Numbered from the stretch's first letter, positions 52,065 through 61,792 are shown. The stretch is 64,000 bases of DNA from Arenibacter sp. ARW7G5Y1 (GCF_003201775.1 NZ_QJJZ01000011.1:62001-126000); one strand, 5' to 3'. The notes: generated from the sequence alone by a model not told the origin. Made by a program: numbers and translations.

Positions 52065-54359
52065 TCAGGAGAGGTAAATTCCATTTCGCTTGGAATAATC
52101 CGTAAGCTCGTCTTTAAACCCATTAAATACTTCTTCCTCCTTATAATGGCTACCTCCCAAAAGAGAACTGAAGGCAAAGGCACTCCTACGCAAAATAGTT
52201 GCCTGTTGTGAATTCAACTTTTGTTTGGATACTTGAAGTAACCATTCCCGCAACCCCTTTTCTAAATGGTATTCCATAACGTCCTTATCCAAATTTGGAC
52301 GTAATTTATCGTAGATCATCATAAAAGCAACTTTACCGTATAATTCTTTTTCTATCAAATAAGAAAGCCATAAATTTTTAAGCTGTCCCCTACCCTCGTC
52401 CATTATATTGGATAATGTTTTGGATTGCTCGTTCAACACTTGATCCAAATTCTTGATCGATTTAAGATATGCCTGGGTTTTTAATGCTAACGGAATACTG
52501 ACCCCATGTTTTGAATAAATAGAGCTGATGCAAATATCATCCTCTATTTGCTTAAAATTAAATCCCTTGGCGTTGAACAGTTTTATATAATCGCTTGCGG
52601 ATTTTTCGTATGGCAAATGGAGCCGTTCCGTTTTATGGAGATATGCCTTTAAGCTATGTTCTTCAAACCGCTTTCCATAATCCAGAGTCATTGAACTGTA
52701 TAATTGGGGCAGTAACATGGGAAGGAAAAAAGCGGTGGCGCTTAAATCAAGAGCCTTACACCCTTTTTCTTCCATTAACACTTCCAATACCTTTTCATTT
52801 TGATTGATACAACCAAAGGATATGTAGGCTTCATTCTCATTTGGAATATGATAATTGTCCAGGAACATCTTAACGGAATGGATATTGGAGTTGCTATAGG
52901 AAATTGAACCATTACTATATTTGAGGCCTAAACCCTGTAGCAAATGAAATAAGGTAGTTTGGCTCCCAGAAATATCGAATACATTGGCTTCCAATACCTT
53001 TTTTAAAATCGAAACCCTGTTTTCCAGTGTTTTTAGTTCTTTTTTCGATTCCTTTATACCCAACATCATTCGCATGCTCTCAAATTCCTTTTGTACCGAA
53101 ATCAATAAGGTACTACCATTATTTTCGGGCATATAATGGTTTAGAAATGAATATTGTTCAGAACTAGCTAAAAAGGGCAGCAAATCCTTAAAGCTTTTTA
53201 TTATTACAAATTCCGATAACATCATTTTACCTTTATTGGCATCCAAGTAGGATTTATAAAAGGCATTTTTTATTAGTTTTTGTATTTCAAGAACAAACTG
53301 GTTGCTATCCACATCTATGCTGGTTTCCCCATCCTCGGAATTGTTTATCTGTGGATGGTTTACGACATCTATTTCTGAACCTATTTCCGAAGTACTACAT
53401 ATAAATCCTGATTTATCATAGATGATAATATCACTTGGTTGCATTTCATTATCGTAAAGCAATTCACAATCCAGATTCTGATAGGATTTAAGTACATCCA
53501 GCAAGTTTTCATAATGTATGTTCTCGAACAATTTAAATGTGGTCATTATCTGTTTTTCCAAACGCTTTTGTACCATAGGCAATAGTTTGGAACGCTTGTT
53601 CCGCTCAAAGACCTTTTGCAATTTTGGACCGCTAAGTTGTGGATGTACAGTGGACCCGTTGATAAATCTTGATCTGTATCCATCTTCCACTTCTATGCCA
53701 AACGATACGCCTATCCTGCCATTGTGGTCCATCGTCCTTACTTGGATGTGGTGCGGTCTCAATATTTCGGACAATTCTTTAAAGCTTCGCACCTTGTACT
53801 TCTGGAGCATGTTGTTTGTGATATCCTGTATATAGAACCTGACCCCGTTAATGTCCTCGTTCTTGAATTGTGGGATCCGATAAATTGGAAGCTCCCTGTC
53901 TTTAAGTGTTTCAGGCGATAAGGAGAGCCCAAACTGTTTTTCAAGGTATTTCTGTGTCGCTACGTTCCTTTTGAAATCATTGGAAAGGTTTATTTGCAGA
54001 CAATCTTCCCTTATGGTGGTCGAGACTATGTGGACATGCTCGTGCTTGGTATCGTGGTGGCGTACCACCATATAAGGTTGTTCTCCATAGCCCATATGTT
54101 CCATGTACGCTTTGGACAGTTCAAAAAAGTCGATGTCTTCCAAATGTTCGCCTCGGGGAAGATTGATAGTCGCATGTACATATCGTCTTTCAGAATCGTG
54201 CCGATTGCCGAGATAGTAAAGGACCCTACCGAAAAATGCTGTGTTGGTATCGGTATCCGAATAGGTGTTCTGGAAGCCGAGTATGGTGCTATCGGCCTTG
54301 CCCAATACATAATTCATTACCCCCTGCACATTATTCCGATATAGTATCCTTGCTATCAT
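52065..54359 (-). CDS. conjugative relaxase (MobB-like of Bacteroidetes CTn)
   Basis: 764 residues. Relaxase domain at 1-200: N-terminal MIARILYRNNVQGVMNYVLG, then the three-His metal motif HHDTKHEHVHIV (His106, 108 and 110) and YVHATINLPRGEH. Candidate nicking Tyr residues are Tyr8, Tyr17 and Tyr48/49. The long C-terminal part (about 250-764) has no domain I recognise. Relaxases nick oriT and stay bound to the transferred strand. In CTnDOT the relaxase is called MobB. The accessory gene ends one base before its start codon, so they are coupled. Confidence 0.88.
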   Translation of the reverse strand: MIARILYRNNVQGVMNYVLGKADSTILGFQNTYSDTDTNTAFFGRVLYYLGNRHDSERRYVHATINLPRGEHLEDIDFFELSKAYMEHMGYGEQPYMVVRHHDTKHEHVHIVSTTIREDCLQINLSNDFKRNVATQKYLEKQFGLSLSPETLKDRELPIYRIPQFKNEDINGVRFYIQDITNNMLQKYKVRSFKELSEILRPHHIQVRTMDHNGRIGVSFGIEVEDGYRSRFINGSTVHPQLSGPKLQKVFERNKRSKLLPMVQKRLEKQIMTTFKLFENIHYENLLDVLKSYQNLDCELLYDNEMQPSDIIIYDKSGFICSTSEIGSEIDVVNHPQINNSEDGETSIDVDSNQFVLEIQKLIKNAFYKSYLDANKGKMMLSEFVIIKSFKDLLPFLASSEQYSFLNHYMPENNGSTLLISVQKEFESMRMMLGIKESKKELKTLENRVSILKKVLEANVFDISGSQTTLFHLLQGLGLKYSNGSISYSNSNIHSVKMFLDNYHIPNENEAYISFGCINQNEKVLEVLMEEKGCKALDLSATAFFLPMLLPQLYSSMTLDYGKRFEEHSLKAYLHKTERLHLPYEKSASDYIKLFNAKGFNFKQIEDDICISSIYSKHGVSIPLALKTQAYLKSIKNLDQVLNEQSKTLSNIMDEGRGQLKNLWLSYLIEKELYGKVAFMMIYDKLRPNLDKDVMEYHLEKGLREWLLQVSKQKLNSQQATILRRSAFAFSSLLGGSHYKEEEVFNGFKDELTDYSKRNGIYLS

Positions 54360-54360
54360 T

Positions 54361-54744
54361 TTAACTTCCGTTGTTGATCGTTTCTATAAGTTCGAGCATC
54401 AGTTCGCTGGCTTTTTCCATCTCCCGTTCCAGGTTCGAGTTGGGGCTTCGCATATTCTTGTAGTTGGCCACCTTTACCAGTTGGTTGATGTTGGCTCCTA
54501 TTTTGTTCAATTGGTAATTGAGGTTCGATATATCATCTGGAACCCTTTTCTCTTTTATCGTTTCCCTGTTTAGGATAAGTTTTCTTAGAAAAGGCCCGAC
54601 GGTTCCCCTTTTAGCAAAATCAAGATTATAGGACTGCAGGATAGTCTTTACTTTTTCAATTTCCCGGCCATTGAACCTAAGCGTTATGGCATGCTCCCGC
54701 TTCCTGTCCCCCAAACGTTTTCTCCCGCCTTTGTTGATTGCCAT
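54361..54744 (-). CDS. relaxosome accessory protein (ribbon-helix-helix type)
   Basis: 127 residues, basic N-terminus (NKGGRKRLGDRKREHAITLR) followed by a beta strand and two helices (RFNGREIEKVKTILQSYNLD), fitting a ribbon-helix-helix DNA-binding start, then a coiled-coil region (LNYQLNKIGANINQLVKVAN). This is the usual small protein in front of MOB relaxases, called MobA in CTnDOT and MobC in plasmids. It should bind oriT and help the relaxase. Its start faces the probable oriT region at 54.8-55.2 kb. Confidence 0.8.
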   Translation of the reverse strand: MAINKGGRKRLGDRKREHAITLRFNGREIEKVKTILQSYNLDFAKRGTVGPFLRKLILNRETIKEKRVPDDISNLNYQLNKIGANINQLVKVANYKNMRSPNSNLEREMEKASELMLELIETINNGS

Positions 54745-55489
54745 TTTCTCCCTCTATATTATCAGTTTTCACTTCGTCAGAAGTAGGCGTTTTAAGATGC
54801 TTAAAACATAACTTGCTATCCGTCTACACGGATAAATATAGTAGAATAAAATTGATTACAACAATCTAATAATCAGTATTTTACATCTCAAATACATATC
54901 AGGCCATATGGATATAAATGGGTACAGGCATAAGAATTATATGGTCTTATTTGATGCATTGGAAATGTTGAGAAACAATGAAATACAACTATTTTTTGTG
55001 GGTCGGGTGAAAAAAGGTCAAGCGACTTTTTGGGCGCTTGTACTTTTGCGCGGTACCGAGGGTGTCGAGGAAAACAGGAACGGAAAGACTTCCAGAATGG
55101 ACCGGCGAAGCGTGTCCGCATTGGGAGGATTGTAGTGGAAGGGTTGCTCGACTTCCGGAGGGATTTGGAACTATACAGAAACCAACATTATATTAAATCC
55201 CGTCCCTTCAAAAACTTAATAATGGAATAAACCATATTGAGGTGATGAAAGGAAAACCAAAACCTTATCTAGGCGTTTAAAATGGTAATAATATTCTCTA
55301 CATGATTGGTAATAAGTACAAAAAATCCTGATCAAAAAACCAATGCATAAAACCATATGGAACCTCCCGCTGTACCTATCTGTTTTGATATGGTTTTATA
55401 TGGACCTACATTAAAATATATTATATAAAAACCTGATTATTAATTAATTATATACATATATTTAAACTTAGAAATAGGTGCATATTCAA
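54745..55489. other. probable oriT region between relaxase and tra operons
   Basis: About 745 bases without a convincing gene, between divergent mob and tra operons, the normal place for oriT. Section 55000-55140 is relatively GC-rich and contains inverted CAAGCG (55019-55024) and CGCTTG (55035-55040), followed by GGTACC and other short palindromes. Two small frames here (54908-55135 and 55030-55230) have odd composition and no family signs. From 55250 the sequence becomes very AT-rich. The nick site cannot be assigned. Confidence 0.4.
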
Positions 55490-55525
55490 ATATATTTATA
55501 GGTAAATATATCCCTATAAATATAT
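55490..55525. promoter_or_regulatory. 13-bp inverted repeat upstream of traA
   Basis: ATATATTTATAGG (55490-55502) and CCTATAAATATAT (55513-55525), perfect inverted copies 10 bases apart, 70 bases before the traA ATG. Further related boxes CCTATTTATA at about 55535 and AAATAGG at about 55472 surround it. This suggests a regulator operator for the tra operon, or plasmid-like iterons. Confidence 0.6.
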
Positions 55526-55594
55526 ATTCATATTCCTATTTATAATTATAACGGCTCAATAATATATGTATACATCAAAACTAATATCTATTTC

Positions 55595-56278
55595 ATGGAA
55601 ACAAAAATTATAAGTATCGTGGGTGAAAAAGGTGGTATCGGAAAAACGACCCTAAACCTTATCCTTGCTTCCAATCTTCATTATGCAAAAGGAAAAAAGG
55701 TAGTGCTCCTTGATGGGGACAATCCACAGTATTCGATTTATAAAAAAAGACAGCGTGAACTTAGTTTCTTGGATGCTTCGGAAATTAAGGAATTGGAGCC
55801 TTACACTATAGAACGGGTAACAGTGGGATCTATCCAAGACACAATTATGAAATATTACAGTCTTATAGATTATATTATTCTGGACCTCCCTGGGAGTCTT
55901 AACGTAGAAATGGTTAAGGGCCTATTATATGTGGAACATATTTTCATCCCATTTAGCCACGACGAATTGGAGATAGACAGCACCTCTAATTTCTATTTTA
56001 CCTTAAAGAACAACTTTCTGGACAATAATGAGCGTGTACTCAAAAGTGTCAACTTATTTTTCAACAAATTTAAATTGGTAAGGAAAAACAAGTTTTCACT
56101 GCTCCGCCAACAGTTCGAAAAAGCCGGCATCCCTATAATGCAAAGCGTGGTCAAGGACAGGACTATTTACAAGGAACAATATAGGAATACCCTCTACCCT
56201 ATTCCCGAAAACAAGGAAGAAGGGGATATGGATATCAAAAAATTCTTCGAAGAAGTAGAACAGTTATCAAATTTATAA
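55595..56278 (+). CDS. traA: ParA-family ATPase, TraA of Bacteroidetes conjugative elements
   Basis: 227 residues. Deviant Walker A GEKGGIGKTTLNLILAS (9-25), KKVVLLDGDNPQYSIYKKRQ (residues about 34-53), and Walker B-like IDYIILDLPGSLNVEMVKGL. It belongs to the ParA/MinD group. In CTnDOT-type operons the first gene is such an ATPase, called TraA. It may position the element or its transfer complex during conjugation. The following gene starts 11 bases later. Confidence 0.82.
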   Translation: METKIISIVGEKGGIGKTTLNLILASNLHYAKGKKVVLLDGDNPQYSIYKKRQRELSFLDASEIKELEPYTIERVTVGSIQDTIMKYYSLIDYIILDLPGSLNVEMVKGLLYVEHIFIPFSHDELEIDSTSNFYFTLKNNFLDNNERVLKSVNLFFNKFKLVRKNKFSLLRQQFEKAGIPIMQSVVKDRTIYKEQYRNTLYPIPENKEEGDMDIKKFFEEVEQLSNL

Positions 56279-56289
56279 ACTAGATTTCA

Positions 56290-56736
56290 ATGGGAAAACA
56301 GAAAAAAATCACCACACTTGATCTGCTCGAGCAAATGGCAAATAAAAACCAGGAGACATCAAGCACGCTAGAACAGCTCAAACTAGATCGTATGGGCCTA
56401 AAACAACAAACCACTTCCCTCAACGTTAGAAAGGAGGATGCTATTAACAAGTTGGAGAAAAATAGGAAACCGAAGGAAGAGAGTCCTTCTGAAAATAACC
56501 ATAATATCGGAAAACAGTTGGATGTGTTATTGCAAACCGATAAATTGAAGAATAAAAAAGAAACCTTTTTTATGACCATCAACAGTGATTGTGCCATGAA
56601 ATACGAAAAACTGGCAATGGGTATCTCCTATAAAATGGGTGTCAAGACCTCAAGGAACGATTTGATTCGAAAGGTTTTGCTGGATTTTACGAATAGAAAT
56701 TATGAAAAATTAATTACGCTCATTGAGCAAAAATAA
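56290..56736 (+). CDS. TraB-like (DUF3408-like) protein
   Basis: 148 residues. N-terminal half is charged and coiled-coil (LDLLEQMANKNQETSSTLEQ), the C-terminal half (about 92-145, ETFFMTINSDCAMKYEKLAM, RNDLIRKVLLDFTNRNYEKL) has the helix pattern of a ribbon-helix-helix or DUF3408-type domain. Its position directly after traA matches TraB. Probably a DNA-binding partner of the ParA-type protein. The assignment is mainly by position. Confidence 0.5.
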   Translation: MGKQKKITTLDLLEQMANKNQETSSTLEQLKLDRMGLKQQTTSLNVRKEDAINKLEKNRKPKEESPSENNHNIGKQLDVLLQTDKLKNKKETFFMTINSDCAMKYEKLAMGISYKMGVKTSRNDLIRKVLLDFTNRNYEKLITLIEQK

Positions 56737-56745
56737 AACTGAAAT

Positions 56746-57096
56746 TTGAGCAGTTACTGGTACATATTGTTCGGTCTTGCCCTTGTTTGGTACGGGTATA
56801 TCATGTGGGTGCTATTATCCAAAAAAAGCAGAAAGACAAAAAAACATTCAAAAAAATTAGATTATTTGCGTTTAAATGATAAATTTGTATATAAATCAGA
56901 TAATGATAAGACCGATTTAAACGCTGTACTCGACCAGATAAACGAAGTGGAAGACACTTCTAAACTTTTGGAAGCTTTTAGAGAGGGTTCATTTGAAGAT
57001 GATTCAAATTCCATAACTCGCAAAAAGCATGAAAAACTCAAAGTCATCCGCAACAAGGATACGGCCAATGAAATACCGCCGGAATCCGAAAATTGA
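56746..57096 (+). CDS. small single-pass membrane protein (TraC/TraD position)
   Basis: 116 residues from a TTG at 56746; there is no ATG before the membrane helix (SYWYILFGLALVWYGYIMWV), and the next ATG would cut it. The rest is charged and probably cytoplasmic (SKKSRKTKKHSKKLDYLRLN). It occupies the place of TraC/TraD in CTnDOT order, and the last 29 bases overlap the start of traE. No sequence family is recognised. Confidence 0.5.
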   Translation: MSSYWYILFGLALVWYGYIMWVLLSKKSRKTKKHSKKLDYLRLNDKFVYKSDNDKTDLNAVLDQINEVEDTSKLLEAFREGSFEDDSNSITRKKHEKLKVIRNKDTANEIPPESEN

Positions 57097-57388
57097 AACA
57101 TTTCTTCTTTTTTTAATTCTGCTATCCATAACCGTGTGCTCCTATGGTCAATTCGATCAACTGCTTCAGGAAGCACAGGATTTCAAGAACGATTCGAAAA
57201 ACCTCTCCAGGGAAATTGTCGATATTATTAAGGTTATTGCTGGTGTGGCCATTGCCATAACCGGTTTGACCTATCTATATATTCGAGATCAGCAGACGGA
57301 CCTGGCCAATAAATTGGGCAAGATTATTATTGGTATCGCCATTTTTTTTGCTCTGATCGCCATAGGTGAGGAAATAGCTAACATCTAA
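57068..57388 (+). CDS. traE: TraE-like pilin-type conjugation protein (DUF4134)
   Basis: 106 residues from the ATG at 57068; a longer frame from 57029 would put the signal peptide too far from the start. Signal peptide at 7-27 (IETFLLFLILLSITVCSYG), then two membrane helices (about 55-72 and 84-101; VIAGVAIAITGLTYLYI, IIIGIAIFFALIAIG). This layout is that of small VirB2-like subunits and of Bacteroidetes TraE/DUF4134. It overlaps the preceding gene by 29 bases. Confidence 0.75.
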   Translation: MKYRRNPKIETFLLFLILLSITVCSYGQFDQLLQEAQDFKNDSKNLSREIVDIIKVIAGVAIAITGLTYLYIRDQQTDLANKLGKIIIGIAIFFALIAIGEEIANI

Positions 57389-57400
57389 ATTTCCCGTATT

Positions 57401-57724
57401 ATGGAAAACTGCCACATTCCTATAAAGAAAGGGCTGCAAAAAGATGTCTATTACAAAGGTCTCAACGCAAAATACATTTTTTACTGCGTATACCTTGGTA
57501 CGACGGCAATCATAACAGGCCTTGTCCTATCCGTTTTTATTTCTATGTTGTTGGCCTTGCTAATTACTGGTATAGCAATTGTCGTCGTATTCATGATCTT
57601 GCTGTTTTACTCTAGGACCTATGGCGCCAATGGCTTTGTTAAAAAACTTGCCGATACTTCCAAACCTGATTCCATCAAAATAGGCAATGACTATAAAAAA
57701 CTATTGTTATGGGAAAACAGGTAG
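57401..57724 (+). CDS. traF: TraF-like membrane protein (DUF4133, VirB3-like)
   Basis: 107 residues. Start IPIKKGLQKDVYYKGLNAKY is the typical DUF4133 N-terminus, followed by two membrane helices (about 25-46, 48-68). It is the VirB3-type partner of the ATPase encoded next, and its last 16 bases overlap the traG start, so expression is coupled. In CTnDOT order this is TraF. Confidence 0.85.
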   Translation: MENCHIPIKKGLQKDVYYKGLNAKYIFYCVYLGTTAIITGLVLSVFISMLLALLITGIAIVVVFMILLFYSRTYGANGFVKKLADTSKPDSIKIGNDYKKLLLWENR

Positions 57725-60243
57725 CTCTTTGGGATGCATTCCCTATATACGGATATGAACGGCAGGCATTAATATCAAAAGAAAGGGGATGTTTAACAAT
57801 TCCATTACAGCTTATTCTACCCGAAGTGTTCACATTGGACACCAAAGACTATGGAACCCTTCAAGAACTTTTCTTGAATATCATAAATATTTTAGGCCCA
57901 AATAGACTCTTGCATAGGCAAGATTTCTTCCTCCAGGAAAACTATACGCCCATATCAGAAAGACTGCAGGGCGATATGATGGAAAGGGCAAACGAAAAAC
58001 ATTTTCAAGGTCGCCCCTATTTAGTTGGAACGCACTATTTATATATCAGTGTTGTTCCAGAAAACTATATCAAATACAGTTCCAAACGGGCGAACTCCTT
58101 TATAGAGAAAAACCGGGATTTCTATTTGACCCAAACCGTTCCCGATGAATTCATCAATAGTAGTTTGCTAGCAGATTTTGAAGCTCAGGTACAGAACGTG
58201 AACAATCTGATTAATTCCTCTGGATACATAGCATCGCATATTCTTGAATACAACGACTTATTTTCCGAAAATGGACTTTACGCCAAATATTTTGGCCTTA
58301 AGGAAAATAACACAAATCTGGTGGATGTAGATTTTGACAACAACACCATACATGTGGGAAATAAACAAGGACAGTTTTTTACCCTTGAAAACTTGGACCA
58401 GTTTAATAAGGACCATATCGGTACCTACGAATTTTATGGAAAGTTCACTACCCGACAAAACCGGTTTCCTATAGGCAATCTTTTTTCTTTAGGTTTCAAA
58501 GTTCCTCATGAGCACGTTATTAACCAATATATCTATATTCCAAATCAAGAAAAAGTCCTCACAGGCTTAAGAAAAAAAGCCAAAAGCTTTCTGCGATTCG
58601 GTAATGGCAAAAAAGATGACAGCAATGCCATCTATGCGGACCAGATTTATGATTATACCAAAGAAATTTTGGAAAATCATAAGGAATCTGTTTTTTACCA
58701 TCTCAATGTTTTTGGTTTTGAAGAAGTAGGGAATCAGCCCAAGCAAATGGAAAACTCCATTACAGGCGCTTTCAAAAAACTAAAGATAAATGCCAAACAC
58801 AACACCATAGACCGAAAGAACCTTTTCTTTGCAGGAATAGCTGGTAACGCGATCGGGATATCTTCCGATATGTACTTGCCCATGCCCAGCGATATGGCCA
58901 CGGCCCTACTCTATCTTGAAGGCGGTTATAAAGATGCAACCAGGGCTGTTGATGGATTGCGATTGGTTGACCGTGTTACTGGCCAACCGCTTTCAGTATC
59001 TGTGTACAGGGAACCAGAAAAAAAAGATTGGATCTTCAATCGGGGCATGTTGGTCGCCTCAGGGTCGGGTGGTGGCAAGTCTTATTTAGCCAATCATTAT
59101 TTTGCTTCCGAACTAAGACAGGGCGCGGAGGCCATAATTATGGAAGATGGCAACTCATACGATAGACTTACTGAAGTATTTGGCGGTGTAACGTTGCAGC
59201 ACGATGATGAAAAGGCGTTTACATTCAACCCCTTTTTATTGGACAAATATGATTCTCTTGAAAGCGACGTCAAGGGCAAAACTTTAGCTCAAGGAAAGCT
59301 AGTTTACCTTGTAACCCTTCTAAAATTGATTATTGGTCAGGATGGGAATATAGGCGGATCAGAAATAACAAATACCGTTTTGGAATTTTTGATTACCGAC
59401 TATTACGAATGGATGTGGAAAAATGGAGACAAAAATTATAAGTTCGATACCTTTTTTGAATACTGCAAAATCCACATTGCAACCTATATTAAAACTAAAA
59501 AAGTCCCAAAGGAAAAGTTCGATTCTGATGTGTTCATGTTCCTTTTGGAAAAATACTATGCCAATGGCACTAGGGGAAGCTTACTGAACAAATTGGACGA
59601 TCGGATTTCCAGCCTAAGTGATGAAAAGATTATTTATTTCAAATTGGGCAAATTGATCGATAACGAACTGCTATTTCCTATTACCGCCTTGATGATTATG
59701 GAAATATTCAACAAGAAAATGCACGACCCTACAAAATTATCCATTAATAAAATACTGGCCGTCGACGAAGCCTGGAAGGCTCTAGTAAGACCGGAACTTG
59801 TACACTACTTTAATAACCAGTCCAGAATGGCCAGAAAGTTGGGCGGCCAGCCAATCTTCATTTCCCAAAAAGTTGATGATTTTATATCCTCTGAAATCAT
59901 CAAAAATGCTATTGTGGTCAATTCGCATATAAAAGTGTTTTTGGATATGCGCGACTTTGCCCGATCCTTTGATAAAATACAGTCCCTAATGGGATTGGGT
60001 GAAAAACAGAAACAACTCATTCTTTCTCTCAACAAAGACCTACCAAAAGACAGGAAATTCCGTGAGGTTGCATTTTGTTGGATGGACAAGGTAAAGGTGT
60101 ATGGCGTGGAAACGTCTTTGGAAGAAAAGTGTATTTATGAAACCAACCCCACCGAAAATGCTAAGATCAAACAACTATACAATAAAAATCATAAAAATTG
60201 GGAGTTGACGGCTAAGGCATATGCCTTTGACAATACTCCATAA
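57709..60243 (+). CDS. traG: TraG-family conjugative transposon ATPase (VirB4-like)
   Basis: 844 residues. N-terminal region about 1-440 without enzymatic motifs, then the ATPase: Walker A GSGGGKSY (452-459), IIMEDGNSYDRLTEVFGGVT, Walker B LAVDEAWKAL, and LGEKQKQLILSLNKDLPKDR near the end. It belongs to the large VirB4 ATPases that power the type IV secretion channel; named TraG in the Bacteroides nomenclature. It overlaps traF by 16 bases. The whole tra operon reads in the same direction. Confidence 0.95.
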   Translation: MGKQVALWDAFPIYGYERQALISKERGCLTIPLQLILPEVFTLDTKDYGTLQELFLNIINILGPNRLLHRQDFFLQENYTPISERLQGDMMERANEKHFQGRPYLVGTHYLYISVVPENYIKYSSKRANSFIEKNRDFYLTQTVPDEFINSSLLADFEAQVQNVNNLINSSGYIASHILEYNDLFSENGLYAKYFGLKENNTNLVDVDFDNNTIHVGNKQGQFFTLENLDQFNKDHIGTYEFYGKFTTRQNRFPIGNLFSLGFKVPHEHVINQYIYIPNQEKVLTGLRKKAKSFLRFGNGKKDDSNAIYADQIYDYTKEILENHKESVFYHLNVFGFEEVGNQPKQMENSITGAFKKLKINAKHNTIDRKNLFFAGIAGNAIGISSDMYLPMPSDMATALLYLEGGYKDATRAVDGLRLVDRVTGQPLSVSVYREPEKKDWIFNRGMLVASGSGGGKSYLANHYFASELRQGAEAIIMEDGNSYDRLTEVFGGVTLQHDDEKAFTFNPFLLDKYDSLESDVKGKTLAQGKLVYLVTLLKLIIGQDGNIGGSEITNTVLEFLITDYYEWMWKNGDKNYKFDTFFEYCKIHIATYIKTKKVPKEKFDSDVFMFLLEKYYANGTRGSLLNKLDDRISSLSDEKIIYFKLGKLIDNELLFPITALMIMEIFNKKMHDPTKLSINKILAVDEAWKALVRPELVHYFNNQSRMARKLGGQPIFISQKVDDFISSEIIKNAIVVNSHIKVFLDMRDFARSFDKIQSLMGLGEKQKQLILSLNKDLPKDRKFREVAFCWMDKVKVYGVETSLEEKCIYETNPTENAKIKQLYNKNHKNWELTAKAYAFDNTP

Positions 60244-60255
60244 AACCAAAAAAAA

Positions 60256-60873
60256 ATGAAACTAACTCCAGTAATTCTGAGCCTATTGCTGCACCTGGCG
60301 CTTTTTTCCCAGATTCCAGTAACAGATGTTGCCACAAACGCTAGCGTTGGAATGGTCAACAGCCAGCTCATGAATATCAACATAGAGCTAAAAGCTGTCA
60401 ATAAAAACTTGTCCCAGTTGATTAATCTAATGGAGAAAAACAATAATGAAACCTCCAAATCCAGAGAAATTCTGAAAGAAGAATTGGAAGCTAAGAAACA
60501 GGCACCCAAATACGTGACCGGATCGACAGATGTGAGCTTGGCCATAGAACTAAAAACAAAGATTCTCGAAGCATATAGAACTTCCAAACAGACTGTCCAA
60601 GAATTGGAATATTTGGAGCGAAAGGAAATCGATGAATTTTTTGGTTATGCCGCCAATGCTCTTTTGGAGACTAAAAATCTATTTCAACAATGCAATGAGA
60701 TTATAAATACCAAAGCCATCATTTTGCCTGAAGAACGGCTAAAGAAGGTCAATGCCATTAACCTTAAACTGGAAACCATTTTGGACAACCTAATTGTTTA
60801 CAATCATAAACTATCACAAATCAATTCCCTCCGAGAATCTCGCCGCACACTGATCAATATGAATAAAAACTAA
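60256..60873 (+). CDS. traI: TraI-like secreted protein (DUF4141)
   Basis: 205 residues with a signal peptide (MKLTPVILSLLLHLALFSQI). The remainder is helical (LMNINIELKAVNKNLSQLIN, LEYLERKEIDEFFGYAANAL), like VirB5-type minor pilus proteins and DUF4141 of the CTnDOT family. It is the next gene after traG; traH is absent from the usual slot. The assignment rests on order and on signal peptide plus coiled-coil form. Confidence 0.65.
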   Translation: MKLTPVILSLLLHLALFSQIPVTDVATNASVGMVNSQLMNINIELKAVNKNLSQLINLMEKNNNETSKSREILKEELEAKKQAPKYVTGSTDVSLAIELKTKILEAYRTSKQTVQELEYLERKEIDEFFGYAANALLETKNLFQQCNEIINTKAIILPEERLKKVNAINLKLETILDNLIVYNHKLSQINSLRESRRTLINMNKN

Positions 60874-60880
60874 TCATGGT

Positions 60881-61792
60881 ATGAACATCACTGACAAAGG
60901 AATACGGGAATCGGTCAATGAACTTTTTGATCAATATATTTTAGATGCCTACGAAGTTGTAGACCCGATGATAGAAATCGGTCAGGTTTTCGCATGTATT
61001 GGTATCTCGGTAGTTGCCATTCTAGTGTTTCTCAATAAGGATAAGCGAGCTGATATTTTCGAACATCTCAAATGGATGCCATTGGCCTTTGTCCTTTTTA
61101 ATTATCGGGCCCTGACAAGGACCATTCTTGAATTCTACCAAGGAATTGGAATGTCCCTAAAGGCTAATGATATTTCATGGGACGTCCTCCATATTAAAAT
61201 CCTGGTGGCCCAGACAACTGCTATGGTGGATTTTGGGGTATCCTGGGTTCTGTTACAGGGCGATCCGGAGGCTATTCAAATACTTGTTCTCGGGGCTATC
61301 ACATCTGGGGTTACAGCCATTGCATCGGTCATTTCTGCAATTGTATTTGTGGGAATAAAAGCGATGTCCGTAGTGTATTTGTTCGTGTTGATAATATTTG
61401 GGCCATTGAATATAGGGTTGTCCTTCATACCAGTATTTTCAGGTATGTGGAAGGCATGGCTACAAAAATTCATGAGTGTCTGCCTCTGGATACCCATGCT
61501 TCACCTTATTGATAACTTTATGCTGCACGTATTGGATAAGCTGATAGACTCATTACTGTCCGAAGGAGATGCAAATTTAGGTTTAGTGCTCACCTGCGGT
61601 TTGTTGATGTTAATGAACGTTTTCGTTTATCTAAAGGCCCCTATATTATCCAACTTCATCGTGCAGGGAATGAACGTCAGTGCCAGCCATTTGAAGGATC
61701 GGACTAAACACTATGTGAAAAAAGTAGCACAAACGACAGTTGATGCCAACACGGGAGGAGCTACAAAGGGAGTAAGAACCCTAATACAATAA
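60881..61792 (+). CDS. traJ: TraJ-like multi-helix membrane protein (VirB6-like)
   Basis: 303 residues, about six membrane helices (FACIGISVVAILVFLNKDK, MPLAFVLFNYRAL, LVLGAITSGVTAIASVISAI, VYLFVLIIFGPLNIGLSFI, and so on). The segment FSGMWKAWLQKFMSVCLWIP is typical of TraJ. It forms part of the inner-membrane platform of the transfer channel. It lies between the TraI-like and TraK-like genes, as in CTnDOT. Confidence 0.85.
   Translation: MNITDKGIRESVNELFDQYILDAYEVVDPMIEIGQVFACIGISVVAILVFLNKDKRADIFEHLKWMPLAFVLFNYRALTRTILEFYQGIGMSLKANDISWDVLHIKILVAQTTAMVDFGVSWVLLQGDPEAIQILVLGAITSGVTAIASVISAIVFVGIKAMSVVYLFVLIIFGPLNIGLSFIPVFSGMWKAWLQKFMSVCLWIPMLHLIDNFMLHVLDKLIDSLLSEGDANLGLVLTCGLLMLMNVFVYLKAPILSNFIVQGMNVSASHLKDRTKHYVKKVAQTTVDANTGGATKGVRTLIQ

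Noticed and set aside
54908-55230. Two overlapping small plus-strand frames between mob and tra operons
   Set aside because: Unusual composition, no homology signs, no terminator or promoter, and they fall in the probable oriT. Treated as non-coding.
55440-55560. Replication origin
   Set aside because: AT-rich with inverted repeats but no rep gene or DnaA boxes noted; an operator for the tra operon is simpler.
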